Notes: a model not told the origin generated them from the sequence alone. DNA of 64,000 nucleotides from C-114 sp963745405 (GCA_963745405.1 CAVUWY010000002.1:2232001-2296000); one strand, 5' to 3'. Numbered from the stretch's first letter, positions 8,493 to 17,678 are shown. Made by a program: numbers and translations.

Positions 8493-9374
8493 TTGGCACG
8501 TTTCCAGCTGGCTCCCGGCCCGATACCGTTCCACCATCAGGTCTATCTCCACCTGCGAGCCGCCATCGACGAGGGCCAGTGGGCGGTCGGGGATCGGCTT
8601 CCTCCGGAGCGTGAGCTCGCCGAGCACTACGGCTGCAGCCTCATCACCGTGCGGCGGGCGCTGGCCGACCTCGCCCGCGAGGATCGCCTCGAGCGGACCC
8701 GCGGCCGGGGCACGTTCGTCAAGGCGCCACGCATCGTCCGCGAGCTGACCTCGACGATCAGCTTCTCGGAGGAGATGGAGTTGCGCGGCTTCGAGCCGCG
8801 GACGCGCCTCCTCACCTCGCGGATCGAGCCCGCGGCGGAGCCCGACGCGGCCGCCCTCGGCATCGAGCCCGGGGCCCCGGTCGTCTTCCTCGAGCGACTT
8901 CGGAGCGCCGGCGATACGCCGCTCCTCCTCGAGCAGGTCCGCCTCTCGGCGGCCGAGTTCACCGACCTGCTGCAGGCCGACCTGGAGGGCGGCTCGCTGT
9001 ACGACTTCCTCGCGGTCCGCCACGACCGACCCATCGAGCGACTGAGCGAGACGATCGAGCCGATCCTCCTGCCGGCCCGCGAGGCCCGCCTCCTCGGCCA
9101 ATCCGGCCGCCAGCCGGCCCTGCTCCTCGAAGGCGTCGCCTACGACGGCGCCGACCGGCCGGTCGAGGTCAGCCGGACGTACGTACCGGGCCACCATTCG
9201 AAATTCCTCGTCGAGTCCTCCGGCCGGGAGGCGCGCGGCCTTACCGGGATACGCGCACGGAGCCAGGCCGCGGACGAAGCCGACCACAGACCTGGGACCG
9301 ACGAGGCGACGGCAGCGGACCGGCTCGTGGGAGCGGGCCGGGGCCGCAGCCTCGCGACGGGGGATGGCCCCTGA
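8493..9374 (+). CDS. GntR/HutC-family transcriptional regulator
   Basis: 293-residue regulator. Residues 1-75 form the winged helix (RLPPERELAEHYGCSLITVRRAL, then RGRGTFV). Residues 90-240 form a UTRA effector-binding domain as in HutC/NagR/FarR types, which sense sugar phosphates or similar small molecules. The C-terminal 45 residues are low-complexity and not part of the fold. TTG start at 8493 gives the usual short N-terminus before the first helix. It precedes a sugar ABC importer on the same strand (132-bp gap with a hairpin), so it is the likely regulator of that importer. Confidence 0.85.
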   Translation: MARFQLAPGPIPFHHQVYLHLRAAIDEGQWAVGDRLPPERELAEHYGCSLITVRRALADLAREDRLERTRGRGTFVKAPRIVRELTSTISFSEEMELRGFEPRTRLLTSRIEPAAEPDAAALGIEPGAPVVFLERLRSAGDTPLLLEQVRLSAAEFTDLLQADLEGGSLYDFLAVRHDRPIERLSETIEPILLPAREARLLGQSGRQPALLLEGVAYDGADRPVEVSRTYVPGHHSKFLVESSGREARGLTGIRARSQAADEADHRPGTDEATAADRLVGAGRGRSLATGDGP

Positions 9375-9396
9375 CAAGACGACTCGTCCATCGCCC

Positions 9397-9417
9397 CGAC
9401 GCCGTCCCTCGGCGTCG
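9397..9417 (+). terminator. Hairpin between the regulator and the binding-protein gene
   Basis: 8-bp perfect stem (CGACGCCG / CGGCGTCG, loop TCCCT), 23 bases after the GntR stop. No T-tract. It may separate regulator and transporter transcription. Confidence 0.35.
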
Positions 9418-9506
9418 CGGCCCGCGGACCGAAGCACGTCAAGAGGAGGAGCGACAGCGTGATCCACGATCCGGGGCACCAGGGGGTCCAGAGCACGAGG
9501 AGCACC

Positions 9507-11018
9507 ATGAGAACGAGATGGAAGCGGTACGGGGCGATCCTCGCCATACCCGCCCTCATCCTCGCTGCCTGCGGTGGCAGCGCCACGCCCACACCGAGCG
9601 CATCGAGTGCCACTCCGACCGCCGCGGCGACCGAGGCCCTCGCCTCCACGCCGCCGTCGACCGGCCCGACGCCAGTGCCGACCGTCCCACCCGGCGGCCC
9701 GGTCACCATCAAGTGGTTCTGCTGCCTCGGTGGTGGCGACGATCCGAGCACGCTCAAGGTCTTCGCCAGCATCATCGCCGACTTCAACAAGGCCCATCCG
9801 AACATCAAGGTCGTCCTGGACCACGTCGCCTACGAGGGCGCCCGTGACGCGTTCGCGACCGAGCTCGCGTCCGGCAACCCGCCGGACATCGTCGGTCCAC
9901 TCGGAGTCGGCGGCGCGAACGCCTTCGCCGGCCAGTGGCTCGACCTGTCGCCGTACATCGCCAAGAACAACATCGACCTGAGCCAGTTCGATCCCGGCAT
10001 CGTCAAGCTCTACCAGAGCGGCGGCGAGGGCCAGCCGGGCCTGCCGTTCGCCATCTATCCGTCCGAGCTCTACTACCAGCCGGACATGTTCGACGAGGCC
10101 AAGCTCAACTACCCGCCGGCCAAGTACGGCGACCAGTACCAGATGCCCGACGGCTCGATGGTCGACTGGAGCTACGACACGATCCGCCAGGTCGCGATGA
10201 AGCTCACCGTCGACAACAAGGGCAACGACGCGACGATGCCGAACTTCGACTCGAAGCACATCGTCCAGTACGGCTTCGAACCCCAGCGAGACGACCTTCG
10301 GACGATGGGTGCGGCCTTCTTCTCGGCCGGCAAGTTCCTGGCCGACGACGGGAAGACCGTCCAGATCCCCGACGCCTGGAAGGCCGCATGGACGTGGGTC
10401 TACAACGGCATCTGGACCGACCACTTCATCGAAACGAACCAGGTCTTTCAGGGTCAGGGCTTCAACGGCGGCGGGTACACGTTCAACTCGGGCAAGGTGG
10501 CCATGCAGGAGAACTACCTCTGGGACGTCTGCTGCGTGACCGACGCCGGCGGGAACTGGGATCTCGCCGCCCTGCCCTCGTACCAGGGCAAGGTCACCGC
10601 TCCGATCAATGCGGATCAGTTCCGGATCACCAAGGCGAGCAAGCACCCGGACGAGGCGTTCACCGTCCTCCAGTCGTTCGTCCTCGGGGATGAGCGCACG
10701 AAGCTTCTCAACTCGATCTCGGGTTTCCCCGCGCTCACATCCGACCAGCCGACCTACTTCTCCCAGCTCGAGCAGCAGAAGGACGACAAGGGCAAGTTCA
10801 TCTACCCGCCCAACGTGAACTGGTCGGTCGTCACCCAGGCCATCCAGTACGCGGATATCGATCCGAACTCCGAGAACGTCATGCCCAACTACAACAAGTC
10901 GCTGGACACGCTGGCGAAGTACCTGACCAAGTGGACCTCGACGCCGAATCTCAACCTCGACACCGAGTTCACCAACCTGCAGAACGAGCTCCAGACGGTC
11001 TGGAACTCGAAGCAGTAG
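9507..11018 (+). CDS. Sugar ABC transporter substrate-binding lipoprotein
   Basis: 503-residue extracellular solute-binding protein, family 1. ATG at 9507 follows GAGGAG by four bases. The signal peptide ends in a lipobox (LAAC, Cys about residue 24), then a Ser/Thr/Pro linker, and the mature fold begins VTIKWF. The body is rich in aromatic residues near the expected binding cleft. An unusual Cys-Cys pair (WFCC) follows the first strand and a second (DVCCVTD) lies late in the protein. It is the first gene of the importer, upstream of two permeases. No ATPase gene is in the cluster, so a shared MsmK-type ATPase encoded elsewhere is expected. Substrate unknown; a mono- or oligosaccharide is likely. 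Confidence 0.88.
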   Translation: MRTRWKRYGAILAIPALILAACGGSATPTPSASSATPTAAATEALASTPPSTGPTPVPTVPPGGPVTIKWFCCLGGGDDPSTLKVFASIIADFNKAHPNIKVVLDHVAYEGARDAFATELASGNPPDIVGPLGVGGANAFAGQWLDLSPYIAKNNIDLSQFDPGIVKLYQSGGEGQPGLPFAIYPSELYYQPDMFDEAKLNYPPAKYGDQYQMPDGSMVDWSYDTIRQVAMKLTVDNKGNDATMPNFDSKHIVQYGFEPQRDDLRTMGAAFFSAGKFLADDGKTVQIPDAWKAAWTWVYNGIWTDHFIETNQVFQGQGFNGGGYTFNSGKVAMQENYLWDVCCVTDAGGNWDLAALPSYQGKVTAPINADQFRITKASKHPDEAFTVLQSFVLGDERTKLLNSISGFPALTSDQPTYFSQLEQQKDDKGKFIYPPNVNWSVVTQAIQYADIDPNSENVMPNYNKSLDTLAKYLTKWTSTPNLNLDTEFTNLQNELQTVWNSKQ

Positions 11019-11034
11019 CGGCAAGCGCGTTCAC

Positions 11035-11065
11035 GATCCCCGTCCGCCGCCGGCGGACGGGGATC
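11035..11065 (+). promoter_or_regulatory. 31-bp perfect palindrome between binding protein and permease genes
   Basis: Two 15-base arms (starting GATCCCCG and ending CGGGGATC) separated by a single C. It starts 16 bases after the binding-protein stop and ends 27 bases before the permease ATG. As RNA it forms a very stable hairpin, which in other importers protects the binding-protein message and lowers permease output; that role here is inferred. Confidence 0.55.
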
Positions 11066-11092
11066 CACCGATCGGATCGTGAGGAGGGCTCG

Positions 11093-12034
11093 ATGACCGC
11101 CCGGGCGCTCGCCCTGCCGCGCCGCCGCCGGCTCACTCCGCTCGCTCGCCGCGAGGCGCTCTGGGGGCTCCTCTTCATATCGCCCTGGATCGTCGGGTTC
11201 TTCGCCTTCATCGCGCTCCCGATGATCGCCACGTTCCTGTTCACGTTCACGAACATCAACCTCGCCCAGACCGAGCCGCTCCGCTTCGTCGGCCTCGACA
11301 ACTACGTGGCGATGATCAACGACGCCCAGACGTGGCAGTCGCTCGGCAACACGATCCTGTTCGCGGCCCTCGCCATCCCCGTGGCGGTGATCGCGCCATT
11401 CCTCGTCGCCCTGTTCCTCAGCAGTCCGCGGCTCCGGGGTGCCGGCGCCTTCCGCGTGCTCTGGTTCCTGCCGTACGTGGTGCCGTTTGTCGCCGGCGTG
11501 ATCATCTGGCAATCGATGCTCAACGCCGACAGCGGCTGGCTCAACCAGTTCCTGGGCGCGATCGGCGTCCAGAACCCGCCCGACTGGCTCAACGACCCGA
11601 CATGGATCTACCCGGGCCTCGTCCTCATCGGCATCTGGGGGATCGGCGGCGGGATCATCGTCTACCTGGCCGGCCTGCGCGGGGTGCCGAGCGAGCTCTA
11701 CGACGCCGCCCGCATCGACGGCGCGGGCTTCTGGGCCCAGCTCCGCCACGTGACCCTGCCCATGCTGTCGCCCGTCGTCTTCTACACGCTCATCCTCTCG
11801 GTCGTCGACCTCCTCCAGTACTTCCTCGTGCCGCTCGTCCTCAACCAGGGGACCGGCGAGCCGGCCGGCAAGACGAACTTCCTCAACCTCTACATCTACA
11901 AGAACTTCTTCTCCTACCAGGACATGTCGTACGGCGCGACGCTGGCCTGGTTCCTGTTCGGCATCACCCTCGTGATCACGCTCGTCCTCTTCGGCACGGC
12001 CCGGCGCTGGGTCTACTACGCCGGGGAGCGTTAG
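11093..12034 (+). CDS. Sugar ABC transporter permease (MalF/UgpA type)
   Basis: 313-residue inner-membrane permease. ATG at 11093 is preceded by GAGGAGG. It has six predicted membrane helices, the first at about residues 24-50, and the EAA loop at residues 201-223 (ELYDAARIDGAG) that docks to the ATPase. It is followed three bases later by the second permease. Substrate follows the binding protein. Confidence 0.88.
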   Translation: MTARALALPRRRRLTPLARREALWGLLFISPWIVGFFAFIALPMIATFLFTFTNINLAQTEPLRFVGLDNYVAMINDAQTWQSLGNTILFAALAIPVAVIAPFLVALFLSSPRLRGAGAFRVLWFLPYVVPFVAGVIIWQSMLNADSGWLNQFLGAIGVQNPPDWLNDPTWIYPGLVLIGIWGIGGGIIVYLAGLRGVPSELYDAARIDGAGFWAQLRHVTLPMLSPVVFYTLILSVVDLLQYFLVPLVLNQGTGEPAGKTNFLNLYIYKNFFSYQDMSYGATLAWFLFGITLVITLVLFGTARRWVYYAGER

Positions 12035-12037
12035 GCG

Positions 12038-13129
12038 ATGGCCCTCGGAGCCACCCGCCGGCCGGTCACCGCGGCCGTCCCCTGGAAGCGTTCACGGCGG
12101 CGCACGGCGTCGGAGGCCGGCCGCTCGTTCACCCTCACGTTCATCGGCGTCGTGGTGCTCGCAGCGTTCCTTGCACCGCTCGTCCACGCCGCGACGTTGT
12201 CGATCAAGAGCCCCGAGCAGGTCGCGGCGGTCGACTCGCCGATCTGGCCGGCCAGCCAGCAGACCTTCACCTATCGGGACCGCGACTACCCCGTCTACCA
12301 GGTACCCCTCGACAGCGGCACGAAGCCGATGGCCCTCGTCAAGAAGGGCCGCGACTCGAGCCAGTTCGCCGATCCGGCCAACCCCGACGCCGACCTCGTC
12401 ACGTGGCAGGGCTCGTGGCGGACGCTCACGCCGGTCTGGCAGTTCGACCCCCACTGGGAGAACTACGTCAACGTCTGGAACGAGATCAACTATCCGCGTC
12501 TGCTGTTCAACACGATCGCCATCGCCGTGATCTCGATGATCGGGACCCTCGTCTCCTGCATCCTCGTCGCCTACGGGTTCGCCCGGTTCCGGTTCCCCGG
12601 CCGCGACTGGCTGTTCCTCCTCGTCATCGCGACGATCTTCCTGCCGGGCGCGGTCACGATCATCCCGACGTACACGATCTTCTCAAGGCTCGGCTGGGTG
12701 AACACCTGGCTTCCGCTCCTCGTCCCGGCGTTCTTCGCCAATGCCTACGACGTATTCCTGCTGCGGCAGTACTTCCTCACGATCCCGCGGGAGATGGATG
12801 AGGCGGCCGCCATCGATGGGGCCGGTCCGTTCAAGACGCTGACCTCGGTCATCCTGCCGCAGGCCTGGCCGGTGATCGTCGCGGTGGCGATCTTCCACAT
12901 CGTCTACTCGTGGAACGACTTCCTGGGGCCGCTCATCTACCTCTCGGCCGCGCCGGATCTGCAGCCCGTCGCGGTAGGTCTCGCCCGCTTCAGCGGGGCG
13001 CGGATCGCCCAGGATCCGGGGCTCATCCAGGCCGGCACGATCCTCACCCTCATCATCCCCGTCGCGATCTTCCTCGTCTTCCAGCGGGTATTCATCCGCG
13101 GCGTGGTCATCACCGGCGTCGAGAAGTAG
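12038..13129 (+). CDS. Sugar ABC transporter permease (MalG/UgpE type) with a large extracellular loop
   Basis: 363-residue permease with the EAA motif (EMDEAAAIDGAG) and the RFRFPGRDW loop typical of MalG-type subunits. Between helix 1 (about residues 31-52) and the next helix (about 156) there is a soluble insert of about 100 residues, much longer than in a compact MalG of about 280 residues. The insert is polar and rich in Asp/Trp and would face outside the cell. It may contact the lipid-anchored binding protein; that is inference. Last gene of the importer operon. Confidence 0.87.
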   Translation: MALGATRRPVTAAVPWKRSRRRTASEAGRSFTLTFIGVVVLAAFLAPLVHAATLSIKSPEQVAAVDSPIWPASQQTFTYRDRDYPVYQVPLDSGTKPMALVKKGRDSSQFADPANPDADLVTWQGSWRTLTPVWQFDPHWENYVNVWNEINYPRLLFNTIAIAVISMIGTLVSCILVAYGFARFRFPGRDWLFLLVIATIFLPGAVTIIPTYTIFSRLGWVNTWLPLLVPAFFANAYDVFLLRQYFLTIPREMDEAAAIDGAGPFKTLTSVILPQAWPVIVAVAIFHIVYSWNDFLGPLIYLSAAPDLQPVAVGLARFSGARIAQDPGLIQAGTILTLIIPVAIFLVFQRVFIRGVVITGVEK

Positions 13130-13156
13130 GTAGAAGCCGGGAGACGGTCCACTTGC

Positions 13157-13178
13157 GCGATGCACGTGGATGCATCGC
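13157..13178 (+). terminator. Hairpin between convergent genes
   Basis: Perfect 8-bp stem (GCGATGCA / TGCATCGC, loop CGTGGA), 28 bases past the permease stop and 67 bases before the end of the opposing gene. Suitable as a terminator for the importer operon; no T-tract. Confidence 0.4.
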
Positions 13179-13244
13179 CGCGGGGTTCCGCGCGAGGCGG
13201 GCCGGCCCGAAAGGCTCGCCGCAGCGGGCCGCCGAGCCTCCGAG

Positions 13245-14942
13245 TCAGTCGACCCGGACCTGGATCGTGTGGTGGCCGCGAGCGCCGTCGGGTGCGGGCG
13301 GGGTGATGTCGGCCGTCTGGACGGCGCCGGTGCCGTCGGTGGCCCGGACCTCGATCGTGTGGGTGCCGGCCGTGGCGGCCCAGGCGAGCTCCCACTGGAG
13401 CCAGGTCGCCTTCGAGATCGGGGCCGACAGGATGCAGTTCTGCCACGTTCCCTGGTCGATCGATACCTCGACCTTCGAGACGCCTCGATCGGGCGCCCAG
13501 GCGACGCCGGCGATCGTCGTCGTGCCGGCCTTGACCGAGGCGCCGTCGTGGGGGACGTCGATCCGTGACTGGGTGAGGATCGGCCCGAGCTTGGCCCAGC
13601 CGAGGGGGATCCAGTAGCCGTCGACGGCCTCGAGCGTGGTGAGCTCGATCTCGGTCAGCCACTTCGTGGCGCTGACGTAGCCGTAGAGGCCAGGGACGAT
13701 GAGGCGGGCCGGGTAGCCGTGCTCGGTCGGCAGGGGCTGGTCGTTCATGAGCAGGGCGATCATCGGCGCTCGGGCCGGGTCCATCGCGTGCTCGGTCGGG
13801 AAGCCGGCCGTGAACCCGTCGGCGGACCGCCCGACGATCTGGGTCGCCGCCTGTTGCACGCCGGCCATCGCGAGCACGTCGCGGAGGTTGACGCCGGTCC
13901 ACTTGGCGTTGCCGACGAGGTCGCCCCCGACATAGTTCGAGACGCACTGGATCGTCACGTACTGCTCGAACAGGGGCATCGTCGTGATCTGCTTGTAGTT
14001 CAGGGTCACGACACGGTCGACCATCCCCTTGACGGTGAGGGTCCAGGTCGACGCGTCCAGGCGGACCGGCAGCAGGGCCGTGTCGATCCGGTAGAACTCG
14101 TCGTTGGGGATGACGATGGGGGTGATGCCCGGCACGTTGAGCGACTCGTCCGGGGTGAGTGGCGGCACGGTCTCCGCCGGCTTGGGGATGGACGTGTCCG
14201 CGGCAGGCGCGGCTGAAGCGCGGCTCGTGGTGAGGGAGCGGCCGAGCGTGCCGGCGACGACCGCCCCGACGGCGACGCCGGCGCTGCCGATGAGGAATCG
14301 GCGCCGGTCCCAGTCGGGCATGCCGGACACCGTCTTCGCGTTCCGGCGCGGCTGTTGCTCGAGCCCGAGCCGGCGGAGTCGCTCGGCCTCCCGCCGGGCG
14401 TTCCGCGACGTCCCTGCGACGGGGACCGGGGCGGACGGGACGATGAGACCGAGGAGGTAGCGGAGGGCACCGAGGCCGGCGAGGACGGCGGCGACGGTCG
14501 TGACGACCGCGAGGGGGAACGACACGAGCGGTTCGCGGTAGGCGGCGAACAGTGCGACGAGCCCGAAGGCGCCGAATCCGATGTCGGCCCGCCGGATGTC
14601 ACGGCTCCCGGCGATGCCGATCGCGCCGGCGATGACGAGGGCGACGCCGAGGATGAAGACGTTGAGGGCGAGCTTGTCGTTCGTGCCGAAGAGGCTGACG
14701 ACGAAGTCCTTGGCGCCGGGGGGCTGGAGATCGATGGCCAGGGTCCCCATCGCGATGACGAGCGAGGGGGCTCCCGGGATCAGGCCGGCGATGAGCTCGC
14801 TGACGGCGATCGAGACGCCCGCCGAGACCGCCCCGGCGATGGCCGGAGCCACGTAGCGGCGCCCGATCTGTCGCGGCGCTGGCGTCGTGGCGTCATCGGT
14901 CTGGGGTGGCGTGGTCTGCATGGATCGGTCGATGGTCGCCAC
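13245..14942 (-). CDS. Membrane-anchored molybdopterin-dependent oxidoreductase (sulfite oxidase-like)
   Basis: 565-residue protein with two parts. Residues 28-170 carry about four membrane helices. A linker leads to a Tat-like RRRFLIG motif and hydrophobic stretch (213-232), then an exported Mo-cofactor domain of the sulfite oxidase/YedY superfamily (about 270-465) with the molybdenum-ligand Cys333 (TIQCVSNYVGG), and a C-terminal Ig-like dimerisation domain (about 470-565). Substrate is unknown; related proteins oxidise sulfite or reduce S- or N-oxides. The alternative ATG at residue 8 is possible. The enzyme stands alone without a cytochrome partner, though its helices might hold one. Confidence 0.85.
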   Translation of the reverse strand: MATIDRSMQTTPPQTDDATTPAPRQIGRRYVAPAIAGAVSAGVSIAVSELIAGLIPGAPSLVIAMGTLAIDLQPPGAKDFVVSLFGTNDKLALNVFILGVALVIAGAIGIAGSRDIRRADIGFGAFGLVALFAAYREPLVSFPLAVVTTVAAVLAGLGALRYLLGLIVPSAPVPVAGTSRNARREAERLRRLGLEQQPRRNAKTVSGMPDWDRRRFLIGSAGVAVGAVVAGTLGRSLTTSRASAAPAADTSIPKPAETVPPLTPDESLNVPGITPIVIPNDEFYRIDTALLPVRLDASTWTLTVKGMVDRVVTLNYKQITTMPLFEQYVTIQCVSNYVGGDLVGNAKWTGVNLRDVLAMAGVQQAATQIVGRSADGFTAGFPTEHAMDPARAPMIALLMNDQPLPTEHGYPARLIVPGLYGYVSATKWLTEIELTTLEAVDGYWIPLGWAKLGPILTQSRIDVPHDGASVKAGTTTIAGVAWAPDRGVSKVEVSIDQGTWQNCILSAPISKATWLQWELAWAATAGTHTIEVRATDGTGAVQTADITPPAPDGARGHHTIQVRVD

Positions 14943-15099
14943 GTGAGCTCCACTGTATCGCTGCCCCCAGAACGTGTCCTGAATTGGGTTCGGCGGGGAC
15001 GGGTCCGCGGTTTCTCCATCGTCCCTTCACGATCCGCGCATCGCCCGGCTCGATGCTCCGCCCATGACATTCGCAACCAGCACTGGAGCCTGAACACCA

Positions 15100-15633
15100 A
15101 TGGTCGGCTATCGGATGGGCGGCTTCCTGCGCGTCCTGTTCTTCTTCGTCGTCTTCGGCATCGTCGCCGCGGTCGCCTATCAGCTCGGCGTGAGCCAGGC
15201 CACCTCAGCGGTCGTCGTCGGCAGTGGCGCAGCCGGGACGGTCGCCGTCCCTGTCTACATCGGGCAGGTCGGCTGGGGCTTCGGGTTCGGGTTCCTCTGG
15301 TTCCTCTTCCCGTTGTTCTTCATCTTCCTCATCGCCTTCGCCCTGCGGCCGCGTGGCAGGTACGGCCATCGCGGCTGGGGACCCGGCCCCTATGGCCCGG
15401 GGGGCCCGGGAGCGGTCGATAGCGGCCAGGGCGGACCCGCCGACCGGAGCGGCTTCTGGGATGCTCGCCGGCAGGCCTACGAGGACTTCCACCGCCAGCT
15501 CCACGAGGCCGATGCGGCCCGAGCGGCCGACGCGGCCCGGACCTCGACCCAGGCGCCCGGCGCCGCTGGCGCGCCGCCCGTCGATCCGAGTGCGGGTCCC
15601 GGGTCGTCGAGCGGACCCACACCGACCGCCTGA
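15100..15633 (+). CDS. Small membrane protein with Gly/Pro-rich tail
   Basis: Unrecognised 177-residue protein. Two hydrophobic segments (about residues 9-27 and 58-81, the second rich in Phe/Gly/Trp) are followed by a Gly/Pro-rich stretch. A short amphipathic helix (RRQAYEDFHRQLHEADAA) recalls SHOCT-like oligomerisation helices, and the tail is Ala/Pro/Ser-rich. It precedes the two-component genes by 81 bases on the same strand and is divergent from the Mo-enzyme gene. It could be an envelope component controlled by, or feeding, the sensor; this is context only. Confidence 0.6.
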   Translation: MVGYRMGGFLRVLFFFVVFGIVAAVAYQLGVSQATSAVVVGSGAAGTVAVPVYIGQVGWGFGFGFLWFLFPLFFIFLIAFALRPRGRYGHRGWGPGPYGPGGPGAVDSGQGGPADRSGFWDARRQAYEDFHRQLHEADAARAADAARTSTQAPGAAGAPPVDPSAGPGSSSGPTPTA

Positions 15634-15714
15634 CCCCGCCTGGGGCGGGCACGAGCTCCCCGCATCCAACGCGCCGGAACGCGACCGCGTTCCGGCGCTC
15701 CTCCACGCCCTAGG

Positions 15715-16413
15715 ATGACCGCCGTGAAGACCATCCTCGTCGTCGAGGACGAGCCGGCTATCGCCACCCTCGCCCGCGACTATCTCGAGCACGCCGGGTT
15801 CGCCGTCGTCATCGCCTCCGACGGTCCGACCGCACTGCGCCTCGCGAGGACCGCCCACCCCGACCTGGTCGTCCTGGACCTGGGCCTGCCGGGCATCGAC
15901 GGCCTCGACGTGACCCGCTCGATCCGCCGCGACTCGACCCTGCCGATCATCATGGTCACCGCGCGGGCAGACGAGTCGGACAAGCTCGTCGGGCTGGAGC
16001 TGGGCGCGGACGACTACCTGACCAAGCCCTTCAGCCCCAAGGAGCTCGTGGCCCGGGTGCGGGCCGTCCTCCGGCGGACCGGAGACGGGCCGTCCGAGGC
16101 GCGCGAGGTCATCACGGTCGGCGAGCTCGTCCTCGACGTGCCGCGCCGGGCCGTGACCGTGGCCGGCCGTCGGGTCGACCTCACGGCGACCGAATTCGCC
16201 CTCGTCGAGACGCTCGCCCGCCAGCCGGGCCGGGTGTTCACCCGGAGCCAGCTCCTCGATGCCATCCACGGGGTGGCCTTCGAGTCGTACGAGCGAGCCA
16301 TCGACGCCCACGTGAAGAACGTCCGCCGCAAGCTCGATCCGGGGGTGAGCGACGCCCGCCGGATCGAGACCGTCTACGGGGTCGGCTACCGGCTGGCGGA
16401 ACCGACCACATGA
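15715..16413 (+). CDS. OmpR-family response regulator
   Basis: 232-residue two-component regulator. Receiver domain: acidic pocket Glu11/Asp12, phospho-acceptor Asp55, Thr82 and Lys104. The C-terminal winged helix (about 130-230) has the usual recognition helix and ends VYGVGYRL. Its stop overlaps the ATG of the downstream kinase (ATGA), so the pair is translationally coupled. Targets are unknown; the neighbouring membrane protein and the subtilase are candidates by proximity. Confidence 0.92.
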   Translation: MTAVKTILVVEDEPAIATLARDYLEHAGFAVVIASDGPTALRLARTAHPDLVVLDLGLPGIDGLDVTRSIRRDSTLPIIMVTARADESDKLVGLELGADDYLTKPFSPKELVARVRAVLRRTGDGPSEAREVITVGELVLDVPRRAVTVAGRRVDLTATEFALVETLARQPGRVFTRSQLLDAIHGVAFESYERAIDAHVKNVRRKLDPGVSDARRIETVYGVGYRLAEPTT

Positions 16414-17678
16414 CCGACGCGCCCGGCCCGGATCCCGGTCCGCCGACCGGTCGACCCCCGTGGCGCGGTCGAACGCCACGACCGCGGCGGCCCCCACGCC
16501 CGCCTCGCTGGGGCCGGGGAGGACCGCCGCCGTGGTGGCCCCAGGACGAGCCGTGGCCGCCGGCCGATCGCCACTGGGCCCAGCGCCGTGGCGGGGCGAT
16601 GGATGGGGCCTGGTATCCGGGCGGCACAGTCCGTCGATCCTTCTTCCTCCGCATCGGCTGCGCCATCCTCGCCGCTCTCGTCCTCATGGTCCTCGCCTCG
16701 ACGCTCGCGGTCGTCCTTGTCGGTGGCTTCCTCGGCCTCATCGGCCTGTCGGCCGACGCCCGGCTCGGTGCCGTCGTGCTGCTCGGCCTCGGGATCCCCG
16801 CCCTCGTCCTGCTCGGGGTCTCCCTCACCCGGGCTGCCGAACCCGTCGGCGACCTCATCGACGCCGCCGCGCGGGTCGAGGCCGGCGACCTCGCGGTCCG
16901 GGTCGAGGAGCGCGGCCCGGTCGCCGTCCGCCAGCTCGTCCGGTCGTTCAACGCGATGAGTGCCCGCCTCGAGGCCGATGCCGAGTCCCGGCGGACCCTG
17001 ATGGCCGACGTCACGCACGAGCTGCGCACGCCACTCACGGTCATCCAGGGCAACCTCGAGGGCGTCATCGACGGCGTCTACCCGGCCGACGAGGCGCACC
17101 TCGCCACGATCCTCGACGAGACGAGGACCCTGAGCCGGCTCATCGACGACCTCCGGACCCTCGCCCTCGCCGACCGCGGCGCACTCGAGCTCCGCCGGGA
17201 GCCGGTCGACCTCCTCGCCCTCGTCCAGGACACGGTAGAGGCGAGCCGGCCGGCCGCCGACGCCGGATCGGTGACGCTCGCCGTTTCGCCTCCGCCGGCC
17301 GCGGTGCCCGATGCACCCGGGCCGATCGTCGACGCCGACCCGACCCGGATCCGCGAGGTGCTCGGCAACCTCCTCGCCAATGCCATCCGCCACACCCCGG
17401 GCGGTGGTTCGGTGACGGTCTCGGTGCTGGGCGGCGATGCGGCGGCGACGGTCGCCGTGAGCGACACCGGGCCGGGCATCCCGGTGGAGCTCCGAGACCG
17501 CATCTTCGAACGGTTCGTCCGCGAGCCGGGCTCGAGCGGTACCGGTCTCGGGCTCGCCATCGCCCGCGACCTCATCGTCGCCCACGGCGGGACGATCGAG
17601 GCGGTGAGCCCACCGGGCGGCGGCACGACCGTCTCCTTCAGCGTGCCCGTCGAGGGAGCCGGCACCCGCCCGATTTGA
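16410..17678 (+). CDS. HAMP-type sensor histidine kinase
   Basis: 422-residue kinase. A Pro/Arg/Trp-rich cytoplasmic N-terminus (1-78) precedes two closely spaced membrane helices (about 79-113 and 118-140) with almost no extracellular loop, then HAMP (about 141-190), the HisKA site His203 (VTHELRTPL), and a HATPase domain with N box (NLLANAIRHT), G1 (DTGPGIP) and G2 (GTGLGLAI). The lack of an outer sensor loop suggests it senses within the membrane or through a partner, perhaps the upstream membrane protein. Confidence 0.9.
   Translation: MTDAPGPDPGPPTGRPPWRGRTPRPRRPPRPPRWGRGGPPPWWPQDEPWPPADRHWAQRRGGAMDGAWYPGGTVRRSFFLRIGCAILAALVLMVLASTLAVVLVGGFLGLIGLSADARLGAVVLLGLGIPALVLLGVSLTRAAEPVGDLIDAAARVEAGDLAVRVEERGPVAVRQLVRSFNAMSARLEADAESRRTLMADVTHELRTPLTVIQGNLEGVIDGVYPADEAHLATILDETRTLSRLIDDLRTLALADRGALELRREPVDLLALVQDTVEASRPAADAGSVTLAVSPPPAAVPDAPGPIVDADPTRIREVLGNLLANAIRHTPGGGSVTVSVLGGDAAATVAVSDTGPGIPVELRDRIFERFVREPGSSGTGLGLAIARDLIVAHGGTIEAVSPPGGGTTVSFSVPVEGAGTRPI

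Noticed and set aside
8451..11024. Very long open frame (over 850 codons) on the minus strand opposite the GntR and binding-protein genes
   Set aside because: Composition is Arg/Val/Gly/Asp-rich without family resemblance and mirrors the coding strand of well-identified genes; a high-GC antisense shadow. The same holds for long antisense frames at 28672-31083 and 16386-17585.
13157..13178. Treating every GC-rich hairpin as a confirmed terminator
   Set aside because: None of the hairpins here has a T-tract; in such GC-rich DNA short palindromes arise by chance, so these are listed with low confidence only.
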